Shown here: positions 19,955 to 30,398 of the stretch, piece by piece | Numbering within the stretch: the first letter of the stretch is position 1 | Layout of the letters: each line of letters starts with the position of its first letter | Assembly (NCBI GenBank): GCA_963169105.1 | Contig: OY720636.1 | Location: 80,216,123-80,280,122 of the forward strand | Length of the DNA: 64,000 nucleotides | Reading direction: 5' to 3' | DNA from: Ceriagrion tenellum | Taxonomy: Eukaryota > Arthropoda > Insecta > Odonata > Coenagrionidae | Notes under the pieces: generated by a model | The model's database searches: none | What the model was told of the DNA's origin: nothing | Seen by the model: only the letters and a program-made list of their open reading frames with translations | Position numbers and translations under genes: made by a program

Positions 19955-20510
19955 TTCCACTGGGTCAGTGATCCTGGAGACTCGGAGGCTACACGCAAGG
20001 CTTAGCTTGCTCGAGAAATTCAGAAATGGTGGGTTTCAGCTCGACACAGAGAATATTATCACGACGTCTCACTACGTCTCTAGGTCTGGCAGAAGCGATA
20101 AAATAGGAGAGATACATTGCCTTACTGATAGGTACAAAAACTCGTTTTTTCCGCGCACAATAAGCGACCATAATAAAAACTGAGCTCCACTAAATACATT
20201 CCCATAACGCACGCCAACATTTCACCTCCAAAAACTTTGCTCTGATATGGGGATTTTCATTTAAGACACTTTACTTCGTGTAAATCTCCTATTATCTCAG
20301 TGGCATCATTACCACATTAATAAAAACCAATCACATTACTCAAATCATGTACAACATTCAGTTGAAAAGGGATTCTCAATAAGTCTCCTGTTTTATCAAT
20401 GATTTTAAAGAATGAATTCTTTACCCACATCTTTACACTGCCGATGTCCTAACGCCCCCTGCCACACGCCCATGCGGAGGCTCGCAGGGTAGTATGTACA
20501 TGTAGATTTA
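19955..20510 (+). mobile_element. CR1-like LINE, C-terminal codons plus 3' UTR
   Basis: The + strand encodes ETRRLHARLSLLEKFRNGGF, ENIITTSHYVSRSGRSDKIG and the terminal FFPRTISDHNKN stop at 20181-20183. This matches the family C-terminus seen at 32623-32817 and 29215. The 3' UTR (GAGCTCCACTAAATACAT..) ends GCCACACGCCCATGCGGAGG, then CTCGCAGGGTAGTATGTACATGTAGAT. About 190 bp of extra sequence lies in the UTR relative to other copies. It is 5' truncated. Confidence 0.9.
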
Positions 20511-21605
20511 AGAAAGTTATGCAGTTCTCTCGCTCAAATCAAAATGAGCATAGTGAAGATCTTGGAAGCTCATGGATGAATCTTCGCGTAAAACCGTAGT
20601 TTCCCGTATAAAGCCTTTTTTATAAAGAATCTATCGTTTACTTGAGGGAAAAAACGTGTTCAAATTGCCTAAAAATTGGTATGAAATCGAATATTATGGA
20701 CACTTTTTCAAGTTTTCTTTTTCTTCCTCGATCCTCTCACTTTTCGTGCCCTTGGAACGTCGGTTAATCTCCATTCGAGATGAGAAAGGCCAATGTCTCT
20801 GCGGATGACAAGCTCTGAAGCGTCCGGAGAATATCCCTGTCGAACGTCGTATCATTCATTTCGTTGACGAAAACCTTTCGTCGTCTCCGCTGAGAGGGGG
20901 CCGCCCCTTCTTTTTAAACCACCTCTGTTCACTAATCCGTCGACAGATGGCGTTGGGCCAAAAAAAAAAGAGGGGGACAAGATGGGGAGGAGTGGTCGGA
21001 AGCAAGTCTTTCACACCGCGGCTGCGAGCTTCGTCTCTTCGCTCGCTTTCGTCCCCCTTGGGCACCGTGGGGCGTCGCTTCGGACACTTTCCCACAATTC
21101 CCCCTTCTCACCCACGCGCCTCCACAGCACACCTTTTGCGTCAAGTATCTCCGCGTGAGGGTGCGGCACTTAACCATTTTGGTGATAACGGACGCCGCGG
21201 TCCTCTTTGTTGTCGAACGTCTTCAGGGAAGACAAATGGATCTCAACGCTTGGGAGTTTTTTCGATATTTTTTTTACATGTTTTCTGTTTCCGACGTCGA
21301 TTAGTTCTTCTCAGACTTCCCGCAGGATCATGGTAATTCGTGGTAAACTAATACAAAGCAGGTCGTAACGCTTCGTTTTGTTGATACTCTTGGACGTAGT
21401 TTATCGTGCATCAAGCGTTTGCTCGGTACGGAGTACATTGTGTATCTGACGTTTTTGTCGTATTTGGATATGACAGCAGTGTGATGTAACAAATGAGGGC
21501 AGAGAATTTATTTAGATATCCCACTGGTACATTTACACGGCCTAAACGGATCCAGGTTTGCCGGTGATGAGACGAATTTAATTTTGAATACGGTAAGGAT
21601 GTCAA
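20511..21605. other. Unique sequence with a CpG-rich block (20.88-21.25 kb)
   Basis: The frames open in the CpG-rich block (up to 129 codons on +, 81 on -) overlap one another and carry only low-complexity basic or Ser/Pro strings. It is a possible regulatory island, with no exon supported. Confidence 0.35.
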
Positions 21606-22045
21606 CCGTCGAGGTATGTGGAGAGTGCACTTGCTATGCTGGCTAATGCTAGAAGCTGAAGCCACTCCGCCATCTTCGTTGACGCTCATTTTCCTTTTGC
21701 GCTCTTGGACTAACGGTCTAATTTTGCAATTTTAAGTTGTTTTCCATCGATAACTTACTCCAAACCGGCACAGATTTACTTTCTTACTCTCTCTTACTTA
21801 CTTTCTTACTCTTTCTCATAAATTCTTCGTAAATAAATTGTTTATTTGTTAACATTAATAATCCTCATTCCCGATGAAAACTGTTTTGAATTCGAGTAGA
21901 ACCTATAGCACTCTGTAGCGAATATATATTTCAAGAGTTACTTGCCTTAAATTTATAACAGATTTTGGACATTATACTGCATTACATCGGCTGATTCGTC
22001 CATTCCGTCGTGCTATCCAAAGGCAGTAAAGGAAAGAGCAGGGTC
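21606..22045 (-). mobile_element. TIR element, ~475-bp family, reverse copy (one end eroded)
   Basis: It starts TCGAGGTATGTGGAGAGTGCACTTGCTATGCTGGC.. and ends ..GTGCTATCCAAAGGCAGTAAAGGAAAGAGCAGGGTCAAA. This is the reverse orientation of 25217-25691 and co-linear with 47274-47638. The far TIR is missing where the palindromic complex at 22.1 kb begins. Confidence 0.7.
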
Positions 22046-22248
22046 AAATGTATGCAGTATGGAAATGGAAAAAAAATGCAGTATGGAAAGCCATCACAAA
22101 GATGGGGCGAGCTTCTTACGGCTAGACAATTAAAATAAAACGGAGAAAATCTCCAAAAGCCGTAAACAATTGGCACCCTCCGTCAACAAACACCAAATTT
22201 ACTGTGTTGGTATGCTGGTTCATATGTTCATATGCAGGTTGGTATGCT

Positions 22249-22430
22249 CACTTCAACGCAAGGTTGAAGTGAGGAAGGGTCAAGACATCTGAGTTGTAAA
22301 TAAAGGTAAACTGAGGAGGAGGGGGGGAAAGAGATATCAACCAATCTATTTCCCCCCCTCCTCCTCAGTTTACCTTTATTTACAGCTCGGATGTCTTGAC
22401 CCTTCCTCACTTCAACCTTGCATTGAAGTG
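22249..22430. repeat. Near-perfect 82-bp-arm hairpin
   Basis: CACTTCAACGCAAGGTTGAA..CTGAGGAGGAGGGGGGGAAA (22249-22330) is complementary to TTTCCCCCCCTCCTCCTCAG..TTCAACCTTGCATTGAAGTG (22350-22430), with a 19-nt loop. Only a few mismatches are visible, so an RNA read through it would form a long duplex. Confidence 0.9.
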
Positions 22431-22442
22431 ACGCGCTACCTT

Positions 22443-22493
22443 CGGTTCGCTGAAGAGGGCTATTTTGTAGCCGAAATACGCGTATACGACCCC
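22443..22493 (+). ncRNA. Hammerhead-ribozyme-like motif (type I, minimal stem III)
   Basis: Boxes in order: CTGAAGA (22450-22456); an extra G; stem II GGCTA-TTTTG-TAGCC (22458-22472); GAAA (22473-22476); and the 10-nt palindrome ATACGCGTAT (22476-22485), whose first A is A15.1 and last T is U16.1. A then sits at the cleavage position (22486). Stem I pairs 22447-22449 (TCG) with 22487-22489 (CGA), then a mismatch, then two G-C pairs. The self-complementary stem III has no loop, so self-cleavage would need a dimer, as described for Penelope-like elements and retrozymes. One extra base between A9 and stem II is shared by the other copies; its effect here is unknown. Confidence 0.55.
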
Positions 22494-22917
22494 CACCCTC
22501 GTCCTGTTGTGTTGATTTGACCACGCTCTTTTTGAGCTGATTCTCCCAGAAGTTGGGCCCATTTTTGTGTGTGAGGGAGTGATTTTGTGTGCTTGTGAGT
22601 GTGCTTGCGTAAATAACCGGGCATCCTTAGCGGGGTCTCATTAGCCCCGTGAAGGATCCCAGGTTATAACCCAAACATCCTTAGCGGGGTCCCATTAGCC
22701 CTTGCAATGGATCCAATTTGGGTTGTGTGTGTGCGTCTGTGTTTGGTCCCTGGCGAGGAAGTAACATTCCCGTAAACCAACACGGGGTATTCTTGGTTGA
22801 GAGGCTGTGGTTGGTCTCTGCTGTGGTTTCCCAGCATACCAACACAGTAAGTTTGGTGTTTGTTGACGAAGGGTGCCAATTGTTTACGGCATTTGGAGAT
22901 TTTCTCTGTTTTTATTT

Positions 22918-24240
22918 CAAACAGTATGGTTACAATGTCGGTAGTTAGGCCATAGTTTGATGTTGTGGTGCCCTCTCCATTTATCTCAATAATAAAACCT
23001 ATTCTACTTTCCCGCATACCCAACATGCCCTGCCTTCGGCATCTCTTGGTTACTTTTTATCCTTTCCGTGCACCTATTCTGCCGTCTTCTGACTTGCTCC
23101 AGCAGTTTACCCCCTTCACTGTTCCGAATTATTCCTCGTCTGGCAGAGTTGGGAAGAATTCGACCATCCCGCCAGTACCTTCGCTTCCCGTTCGCCAAAT
23201 TCCGTCCCTCGAGCCCTCTGCGTCTCATTTGGATCGTTTCTCCGTGCGTCGATTCGCCCGCCGACCGCTGCCGTCAAGTCTGATATCATTTCCGACCCGT
23301 GCAATCGAGTGCGCGCCGAGGTATGCCAGTTTTTTTCCCCTTCCGACTCCGTTACATTACGGGGTCTTTCCTTCGCCCCGACGGACGATTGGGCGTGAGT
23401 CGATTGCAAAATACCGGCGCGGCGTCTCCTCCCTCCAATTTGATTTGCATCGGACAGTTCGTCTACTGAACGTTTGCCAAAGGTTATAAAGGTGCTACCA
23501 CGCCCGATTCGTTTTTATTTTATTTTCGAATCAAAATTTCCTCTTCGTCTCGGTGGCAGTTGGAATAATCTGCCCCACTCTGCTATGCGATGGCTTTTCG
23601 CGTTGGCTGGCGTGTTTATCTCGTGTCGAAGGGCGAATATCCGTGACATCATTGTGTTTTGTGACTTGCATAGCGTCAGTTTGGGTGCCTGGTGATAGTG
23701 TTACTCTTGCCAACTCAGTGGATTTATTGCGGTGTGAACCTCCATGATCTCGTTTTTGTCAAAGGTTTTCGTGTCGACTGAGTATTTTCCATCCCCGCGG
23801 TTTATTCGGAGGGTATGCATAGGGAATGTTACCATGGTTATCAGGACATACATATCATGTGCTAGTATGCTTTTTTACACCATCTGCAACATAGGCAAAA
23901 CAAGATCATGCTCTAATTATGCCAGAAAAACCACAGATGTAAATTTACAGCATGGGAAAAGTGGACGGTGATTCGTTTTACACCTCATATCCTTAACTTC
24001 ATATTAAAAACATTTTCGTGGTTCCAAATGAAGTGAATTAATAGAAGGGAAGACAGTATAAGTTTCGATCTGATAGCTCTTGCGTGACTATTAAACTATC
24101 TTAAACGGCAGGGCTATGTTACATTATCTTTACCATGTGTGTGGTAGTAGGAAAAAGTAGAAAGTTGGCTTGGTTTCAAAATTAAGTTTTCTAATCGCAT
24201 TTAGAATGAGAATAATTTATTACTCTCTGTTTTGGTGCAG
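22918..24240. other. Unique sequence, CpG-rich block (22.97-23.7 kb)
   Basis: The longest + strand frame in the window (22965-23489, 174 codons) lies here. It is a Ser/Pro/Leu/Phe-rich string without domain, splice or start evidence, overlapping equally open frames on the other strand. I treat it as compositional. The block may be regulatory. The last ~60 bp before 24241 form a normal 3' intron end. Confidence 0.35.
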
Positions 24241-24290
24241 TGTTGTGTACAAATATCAATGAGCTTAAGGGAGCCTCAAAGGACACAGAC
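24241..24290 (+). CDS. 50-nt internal coding exon, in phase with the exon at 976-1080
   Basis: The acceptor is TTACTCTCTGTTTTGGTGCAG (ending 24240) and the donor is GTGAGTGGAG (24291), both strong. Read in phase 1, the phase in which exon 976-1080 ends, the exon is open: after the junction codon it reads LCTNINELKGASKDTD and ends in phase 0. The string looks like the start of a helical, charged segment. Phase 0 is also open (CCVQISMSLREPQRTQT); phase 2 has a stop. Joining the two exons would require splicing of a 23,160-nt intron. The protein family is unknown to me. Confidence 0.55.
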
Positions 24291-24544
24291 GTGAGTGGAG
24301 ACTGCCTTCAATAAATGGAATTCATTTCTGGCATTGAACAAAAATGTACATTAGCACGTACATTATACAGAAGCGTGTATAATAATAACAAGACGAGTTA
24401 ATTCTAGCCCAATTTTGAACAAGGGAAGCGGAGAAAATAATAACAATCTCATAAAAATCTAAGAGCAAACAAAATCTAGCAACAACAATGAAACACTAAT
24501 TACTTCAAATTACAACACAGGGTACATGTACGTATATTACAGTT
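24291..24544. other. Start of the downstream intron, AT-rich
   Basis: Follows the donor at 24291; it includes probable 3'-UTR sequence of the LINE remnant to its right (opposite strand). Confidence 0.4.
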
Positions 24545-24760
24545 CTAGTACAAAGCATCAATATTGTTATGTGCCAATATCCATTCCTTTGTCAATTTCG
24601 AAATTTTCTTCCTGTTCTTCAAACTTTTAATGTATTCAGGTAGGGCGTTAAAATCTTTTTGGCCCCTAATACACAATCTGATGGAATGGCATCCGTCGAT
24701 CTTTAAGTGGTAAGCCGTTCGCACAGCCGTTTCTTCTAATGATATCATACTACTTCTAAC
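24545..24760 (-). mobile_element. LINE C-terminal fragment, FNALPEYIK type
   Basis: The minus strand reads GCHSIRLCIRGQKDFNALPE followed by YIKSLKNRKKISKLTKEWIL to a stop near 24545. The G..K.FNALP..IK.......K.LL pattern is the same C-terminal tail of non-LTR retrotransposon polyproteins as at 16409 but a different lineage. It is 5' truncated at about 24760. Confidence 0.6.
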
Positions 24761-25216
24761 GATACTATCGTTTTATCGATGGAGGGGCTGGTAGGCACCA
24801 AGGCTCTCCAGTCGTCGCCATGGTCGTGTGTGCGGACCGAGGTCTTTGAATGGCTGCTGGGAATGCGGCCGGCGATGGATGGTTGGAGGAGACACAATGG
24901 TGTCCGTCCCCCCCCCCGATACTTATCGCACATATGTGACGCGTGGCTGGCGGGCAACTTTCTCTCCTCCATTGTGTGAGCGAGCTTGATCGCCGTCCAG
25001 CGGTCATCTAGACTCCCTTGTGACCTTCTGATAATGCTAAGCGACGTGGAAATCGGTTGCGGACATGGACGCATGCTTCTCTACCGGTAATCTTTCTATC
25101 GAGTCTCTACGAAGTTGTTCCATGTCGTCGATTACCTCAAGTTGTAATTGGGATGACCCAAAAGGTCTGAATTTTTTCATTACTTGAATATACCTTGATA
25201 ATGGCAAACTATAAAC
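24761..25216. other. Unassigned sequence
   Basis: A GC-rich portion (24780-25010) has overlapping open frames without recognisable product. Confidence 0.4.
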
Positions 25217-25691
25217 CATTCAGGTATATGGAGAGGGCATGACGCCATCAAACTGAGGTCTGACAACCGAAATAACGACCATATCCTTTAACCCTGCTCT
25301 CTACTTGCTTTCCTATGGATAGCATTATGGAATGGAAATATTAGCGGATGTAATGCAAGAATAACAGCCATCTGTTTGGAATTTTAGACTATTAACTCTT
25401 GAAACATACATTGGCTGCTTAATTCTATGGATTCTACTCGTTTTACCTTAGGTTTCACCGGGAATGCAGATTTTTATTAATTTAATCACATAAACAATAG
25501 ATGCAAATAGAACACATATTAAAGAAGTAAGTGTTTGGTGAATTCAAGTAAATTATCGATGGAAGACTTAGTATAATTGCAAAATTTGTGCGTTATCCCG
25601 CAAGCGCTAACTTGAAAACGAAGATCGCGGAATGACTTCAGCTTCTAGAATTGGCTAACATAGCAAGTGCCCTCTCCATACACCTCAATGG
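25217..25691 (+). mobile_element. TIR element, ~475-bp family, best copy
   Basis: The left terminus CATTCAGGTATATGGAGAGGGCA is answered by the right terminus TGCCCTCTCCATACACCTCAATGG, about 24 bp of inverted repeat. The interior contains CTGAGGTCTGACAACCGAAAT, TTTAACCCTGCTCTCT and GCAAAATTTGTGCGTTATCCCGC, shared with copies at 2675, 21606 and 47274. There is no transposase frame. I did not identify a clear target-site duplication. Confidence 0.85.
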
Positions 25692-27089
25692 TCTAAACCA
25701 TGCTCGGTCTTTAGGAATTAAAATTGTGGCATAGAAAGGATTGTTTTTATCTTACATGTTTGAAGCGAAATTATTCTTATGTACCTATATTAATAGTGAC
25801 AGCTGATACTCTTTCTAACGTTACTGCCGTGCTATTATCCTGATATCGTCAGGATTTTTCGGTGTTCATTTGAAATCAGTCATTGTTGGTTAAGTGTAGA
25901 GGAGGTTTTAAATAGCTTAAATGGTGAAAAATTATACACATCGCTGCGGTATAAGGTCAGCCTTGCATCCTTAGTGTCTTGGGTTCGATTCTCATTTCTG
26001 CCATACATTAGGGTGGTGTTCGTCGTAGAATTTTGGTTTTATTCGAGACGCTCCTGGTTCTAATAGACGCCTCAGCTGGTCTACGTAACTGTGGTTCTAT
26101 GTCTAGTTCGGATAAATCAACATGTTCCTACGCCAGAAAGCCTCAGAATGTATCAGAAGGCCGAAAAATAATCCCTTTAATGACTGTTTGCGGTGTGTGA
26201 ATATTTACCCCATCAGTCTTTTTTTTACAAACACATGCATAAGATAGAATTCAGACTTGAAGTGTTGTGGGACTGTCTGTATATGTTTTGTGTCGGCGAT
26301 AAAATATAGAATTATCTCCAAAAGTATGTTTTTTTAATTGCTGTTTTGTCGACTTATCTCTGTGAAATTGGTGCTTTCCCAATTCATCGGAGTTTCGCGG
26401 GAGAAGAAAAGATTATTTTTGGACTTAGAAGCTCCAGTCAAGGGAGTCGTGCGTTTTCTTAAAATGCTTGCGATTTGTTTCGCCTGATTCTGATGACGCA
26501 TTTTTTTCTGGACGCGTTTTTTCCTTCAAAATCAAGGCCAGAGCTTATTAGCACCTCCCTAATTACTCTAATTCGAAACGCGGAGAATAGCGCGACGGAT
26601 ATGTGCCCATGAGGTTACTCTATTGTCCATGTATTGAATACAGAACCATGATTTCGTTAAGCACGTTAGTTCAATTTCGATTAAATTGAAGCTTCGCCCA
26701 GCCCCAAATCCCTATTAATACGCTGTTCTTGTACTCGTTTCTCTTAGTTACTTGTTAGGCCGACGGTGAATTCCATGAAATCAATTATTTCTTTTACTGG
26801 AATAAATGTCGCATGATAAATAAGCCAGTCTCCCAAATAAACAAGCATCAACGCTGTAAATTTGATGTGCACTTCTGTAGCCACTGCCTTACCAAATCTT
26901 TGCATCACACAATATGCAATAGTGTGTCCCATATGTAATCTATTGAATTTGTAGAACTAGTTATCGCAAGAAATTCCGTAATATTTACGGGGGTCAGAAT
27001 AAAGAGGTATTTGGTAAAAATCCATTCTTAAGATCGAACTTTATCATATCATGTATATAATGTGTTTCGAGTATACTGATGAAAGTCAC
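25692..27089. other. Unassigned sequence with a weak tRNA-like segment (25945-26005)
   Basis: ATCGCTGCGGTATAAGG..CTTGGGTTCGATTCTC has box-A-like and box-B-like sequence, compatible with a decayed tRNA-derived SINE head. The rest is AT-rich without supported features. Confidence 0.35.
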
Positions 27090-27312
27090 TAAGGCCGGTC
27101 CCGGTGGCGGGGGGGAAAAGTCCTCGCCTGATAAACCGAGGGTCGCGGGTTCGAGTCCCGCCTGGGTGGGTTTTTCACCACCCAGGGCATGGATGTGTGT
27201 CAAGTTCTGTTGGTCCGGTCCCTGGAAAACCTGATGACAGGCTCAGCAGCCTATCGCGATTACGGGGACATTCGGGCCAACAGAATCGTCCGGTAGGAAA
27301 AGAAAAAAAAAA
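27090..27312 (+). mobile_element. tRNA-derived SINE (GAGGGTCGCGGGTTCGAGTC head)
   Basis: The head GGCCGGTCCCGGTGGCGGGG..AGTCCTCGCCTGATAAACCGAGGG with box B GGGTTCGAGTCCCGCC is closely related to 49590-49665. It is followed by ~130 bp of body (CAAGTTCTGTTGGTCCGGTC..CCAACAGAATCGTCCGG, itself an inverted pair) and an A-rich tail (27298-27312). The pseudo-protein strings GLEPATLGLSGED on the opposite strand are by-products of the tRNA-like head. Confidence 0.8.
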
Positions 27313-28342
27313 TCCCCCTTCGTGATGGAAATTTAATCATGATATCTCGTCATAATTTTTGTGATATCAGTACACATTTTGCACGAATGTAAATTATATT
27401 GTTAGAGCCTCGACTGTAATGAACTCAGGTGCTGTATCACTTATTCTAAAACTTCCACAATGTATACGCCGTTGATGCAAGGTATGTTATGTTCTTAAAA
27501 TATCCCACTTTTCCCTACCGAGGCGAGGAAATGAATCTACTGGATTCTCCTCACACTTCCCTTTCAACCTGATCCCTTTGAGAAAGAGTTTCACTGCGCA
27601 GTAAGGAGGAGCAAGGTACACACACACTCATAACTGCAAATCCGAAAATAACTCTCAAAGAGAACGCGTGACGCACTGAGTGACCAATAAGGGTCGGGAG
27701 GGCAAACCGTTATGTCGCACCGACTCCGCTGTAACCGCCCTCCCTTGATCGATTCCTGGAAGCGATATAAAAATCGAAATACGGAAGCGTCTCCAAGACT
27801 TCGCCGAAGCGATGGAGTATTTCGCATTATCGGCCTCCGTGGTATGGCGTCGGTTGGCAAAGGGGGGTGACGTCTTTGGCAGAGTTTGGCGGAAAGATTA
27901 TCGGACACATCTAAGAACGGTATCTTGAGAGTCGAAGGGCGTACTGAGTAGAATGAGAAGGCTACTAGAATAATTTCGACAGTCTTCATTGTATCTGGAA
28001 AAAATGAATAATACACTACGTTTGTCAATCGAACTCAGATCGATTTAGCCGGTTCAGCTCGGTATGGTAGACGCAACGGGCTAGTGGGATCGATATGAGA
28101 AGCGGGCTAACTCGGCCCGCTTTCTCTACCAGTCTGAGATTTCAAATAGGTACGAACCGATTCAAATCAATATTTCAATCGAGTTCGCATTGATAAACCA
28201 GGTGATCCGAGTCGGCTGGCTTAGAATGTTCAGATCGGTCCGAGTTCATATAGTTCTGAGTTCGATTGGTAATCGTAGTGATTGAAGGCCTAAATTGAAT
28301 TATAAATATATGTAAATCAGATTGTCAGAAACATGTAAATCG
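27313..28342. other. Unique sequence, CpG-rich block (27.6-28.0 kb)
   Basis: A 145-codon minus-strand frame (27591-28028) spans the block but is low in recognisable features and lacks splice context. Repeated ..TCGGTTCGAGTT.. style motifs follow at 28030-28270. Possible intronic regulatory DNA. Confidence 0.35.
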
Positions 28343-28895
28343 GATTACTTAACTTGGTGGAATCACATCGCCATTTGAAACTAACTTCACGTAGTATAAA
28401 TTCCACAAAACTTGATGCAAGAAACATCTTTGAGTGGGTTCAAACTGGCAAGTTACTTCCGCAAGTGTCTCCCGCAACGGCTTCCGGGGGCTTTCACTTG
28501 GAAAATACATATTTGCACTAGTTTGAGTGGAGAGCCGCCACTGCAAGAGACTCGTCGACACTTAAAAAAGTTCTGAAAGCGGCACTTTTAAAAGTTGTGA
28601 ATTTTATCAGATTATCAGGATTAACATGGTGGAATAACATCGCGATTTGAAACTAACTTCTCATAGAATAAATTCCTTAAAACTTGAAGCAAGAAAATAT
28701 TTTTGGGTGGGTACATTCTGTAATTCCTCAAGTGTCTCCTGAAAGGGCCTCCAGGGGAACTCACTCTGACAAAATCCTAAAACAAATTTGCGCAAGATCG
28801 AGTGTAGAGACAGGTTGGCCGCTATTCACGGTGACAACAATACGCTAACTACTGCTAGAGACTCGCCGAAACATTTAAAAGTCCTGAAAGCGGGC
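28343..28895. repeat. Diverged tandem duplication, ~272-bp unit
   Basis: GGTGGAATCACATCGCCATTTGAAACTAACTTC at 28356 recurs as GGTGGAATAACATCGCGATTTGAAACTAACTTC at 28628. The following 240 bp stay co-linear (ATAAATTCCNNAAAACTTGANGCAAGAAA.., CAAGTGTCTCCYGNAANGG.., GAGACTCGYCGAMAC.., GTYCTGAAAGCGG). The copies are clearly old. I see no related sequence elsewhere in the window. Confidence 0.85.
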
Positions 28896-28984
28896 TTGAA
28901 AAACCATTTTCACGTGCAGTTCACATCGAATATTCTTTCGCTACAATTAACTTGCGCAGTAAGCTTGCCAGTGGGAACAGACCT

Positions 28985-29955
28985 CAACAATCTACATCTA
29001 CATCTACGTAATACCCTGCGAGCCACCACGAGGGTGTGTGGCAGGGGGTGAAGATCACCAAACATTAACCATTGACATGCAAGTAGGATATATAAGGGAG
29101 ATATACTAGATAATAGGGTCACATGGAGCTAGATGGTTAATATCTGCATAATAAGAAAGGGATTATTGGTTGTTATTACATGCATCATGCACTACAGACT
29201 ACTCTAACTATATTTCACCTATCTATCCCTTTGCCTAGCTGTCTATTGTTCTCTCTTATAGTATGCGGGAAAAATGACATTTTAAATCTATCGGTACAAC
29301 AATCTATCTCTCTAATCTTGTTAATCTGATCAAACCTAGCATAATACGCAGGGGTTCTCAATATATATCTAACGTCATCTGTGAACAACTCTGTTTCGAA
29401 TTTACTTAAAAGGTTTAACCTAAATTTTAACCTGCGTTCTGATAGTAATTCCCATCCTAGTTCTTCTATTAAGATCGTAACACTTAAACATTTATCATAA
29501 CGGCCTTTAACAAACCTAGTAGATCTCCTTTGCACGCGCTCTAATTCTTTCATCATACCTTCCTCGTACGGATCCCATATACTAGCGGCATATTCTAAAT
29601 GAGGCCTGACAAGTGTAAAATAGCTTCTTTCTCGTACTCTCTCATCGCATTGGCCTAGAACCCTTTTTACGAATCCTAATCTACGGTTTGCTACACTAGT
29701 TATTACCCTGATGTGTTTCCCCCATGACATGTCTTCAGTGATGGTGATGCCTAAGTATTTAATTGAATCTACGTTACATATTTTGTTTACTTTGATGCAA
29801 TAATTATTCCGGGGAAAGCCATTCTTTTTCCAAAAATTCATAATCGCCCATTTCTTCAAATTTAATTCTAGTTGCCATCTATCACACCAATCATCAATCG
29901 CATCTAAATCCTTAGCTAAAAACTGTCTGTCCTCTTCATTTCTAATTGCCAATAA
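28985..29955 (-). mobile_element. CR1-like LINE, longest reverse-transcriptase remnant
   Basis: It runs from a sharp 5' truncation near 29955 on the minus strand, through an intact C-terminal coding part (29952-29215), to a 3' UTR ending with the (ATGTAG)-type tail complementary to CTACATCTACATCTACGTAA at 28990. The UTR is ~88% similar by eye to 4590-4740. This is the least decayed LINE copy here, with an uninterrupted frame, so it is probably the youngest. Confidence 0.95.
29215..29952 (-). pseudogene. Non-LTR reverse transcriptase, C-terminal 245 residues
   Basis: One frame, uninterrupted to its stop, begins just after the expected catalytic YxDD region. It shows DDWCDRWQLELNLKKWAIMN (thumb-proximal K box), VDSIKYLGITITEDMSWGKH (YLGI motif), the LVRPHLEYAASIWDPYEE segment, LERVQRRSTRFVKGRYDK, and the C-terminal LTPAYYARFD-like, TDRFKMSFFPHTIRENN tail. 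This order is standard for CR1/jockey-clade LINEs. The catalytic palm and the endonuclease are missing through 5' truncation, so no activity is possible. No ATG of its own is implied. Confidence 0.95.
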
Positions 29956-30398
29956 TGGGTCGGTCGAGGGGTTGTGACGTCCTCGGTAAACTTGTGGAGG
30001 AAGATAGAATGAGAGATGCGGGAAAACGGGTTACGTGTAGTGAAGTATGTGGAGGTATAAAGATGGCTGCCACCTGAATGGGATAGGGGAAACGGAATCG
30101 TACGTGTTTGCGCGCGGGGAAGAGGGACGTCGAAGATGCCGCGCAGTGTATATGGTGCGGAGAGGTTGCACGTGAGTGGAATGATAGCAAAAAACAAGAA
30201 CGCGGAGGAGGAAAGATTTGAAGAGAATAGCCTCTATGATGGTGGCACATCCATACACATAGGTTAAGAGGAGGAAGAGGAAGCCTCGTGGCTTTCTGTC
30301 ATAATAGCATGATAGAATAATTATGTTTAATTTAATTCGCATGACTTGGAATCAGGAAAAAAATGTGGGGCGTTACTGTTTAGGAAGCTCTCGTACAG
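29956..30398. other. Unassigned sequence
   Basis: Frames of about 100 codons on the minus strand are Ser/Arg-rich and not recognisable. Confidence 0.4.

Larger units (their letters stand above)
22131..22917. mobile_element. Complex foldback element with ~85-bp outer inverted arms
   Basis: Left arm 22131-22214 (..GGAGAAAATCTCC..GTAAACAATTGGCACCCT..TACTGTGTTGGTATGCTGG) is answered by right arm 22831-22917 (CCAGCATACCAACACAGTAAG..AGGGTGCCAATTGTTTAC..GGAGATTTTCTC). Between them lie a second, tighter hairpin (22249-22430), a hammerhead-like motif (22443-22493) and a 54-bp direct duplication (CATCCTTAGCGGGGTC at 22622 and 22676). The nested inverted structure suggests repeated head-to-head insertion or template switching of a Penelope- or retrozyme-like element. 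Confidence 0.7.

Noticed and set aside
22965..23489. 174-codon + strand open frame, longest on the + strand
   Set aside because: Ser/Pro/Leu/Phe-rich string from C/T-rich DNA, with equally open overlapping frames on the other strand and no splice or start context.
27104..27203. Protein strings such as GLEPATLGLSGED near SINEs
   Set aside because: Translation of the complement of a tRNA-like box B, a known artefact of tRNA-derived SINEs.
27395..27486. Possible small exon ending at AAG|GTATGT
   Set aside because: The acceptor side lacks a pyrimidine tract and the phase does not match the neighbouring predicted exons.
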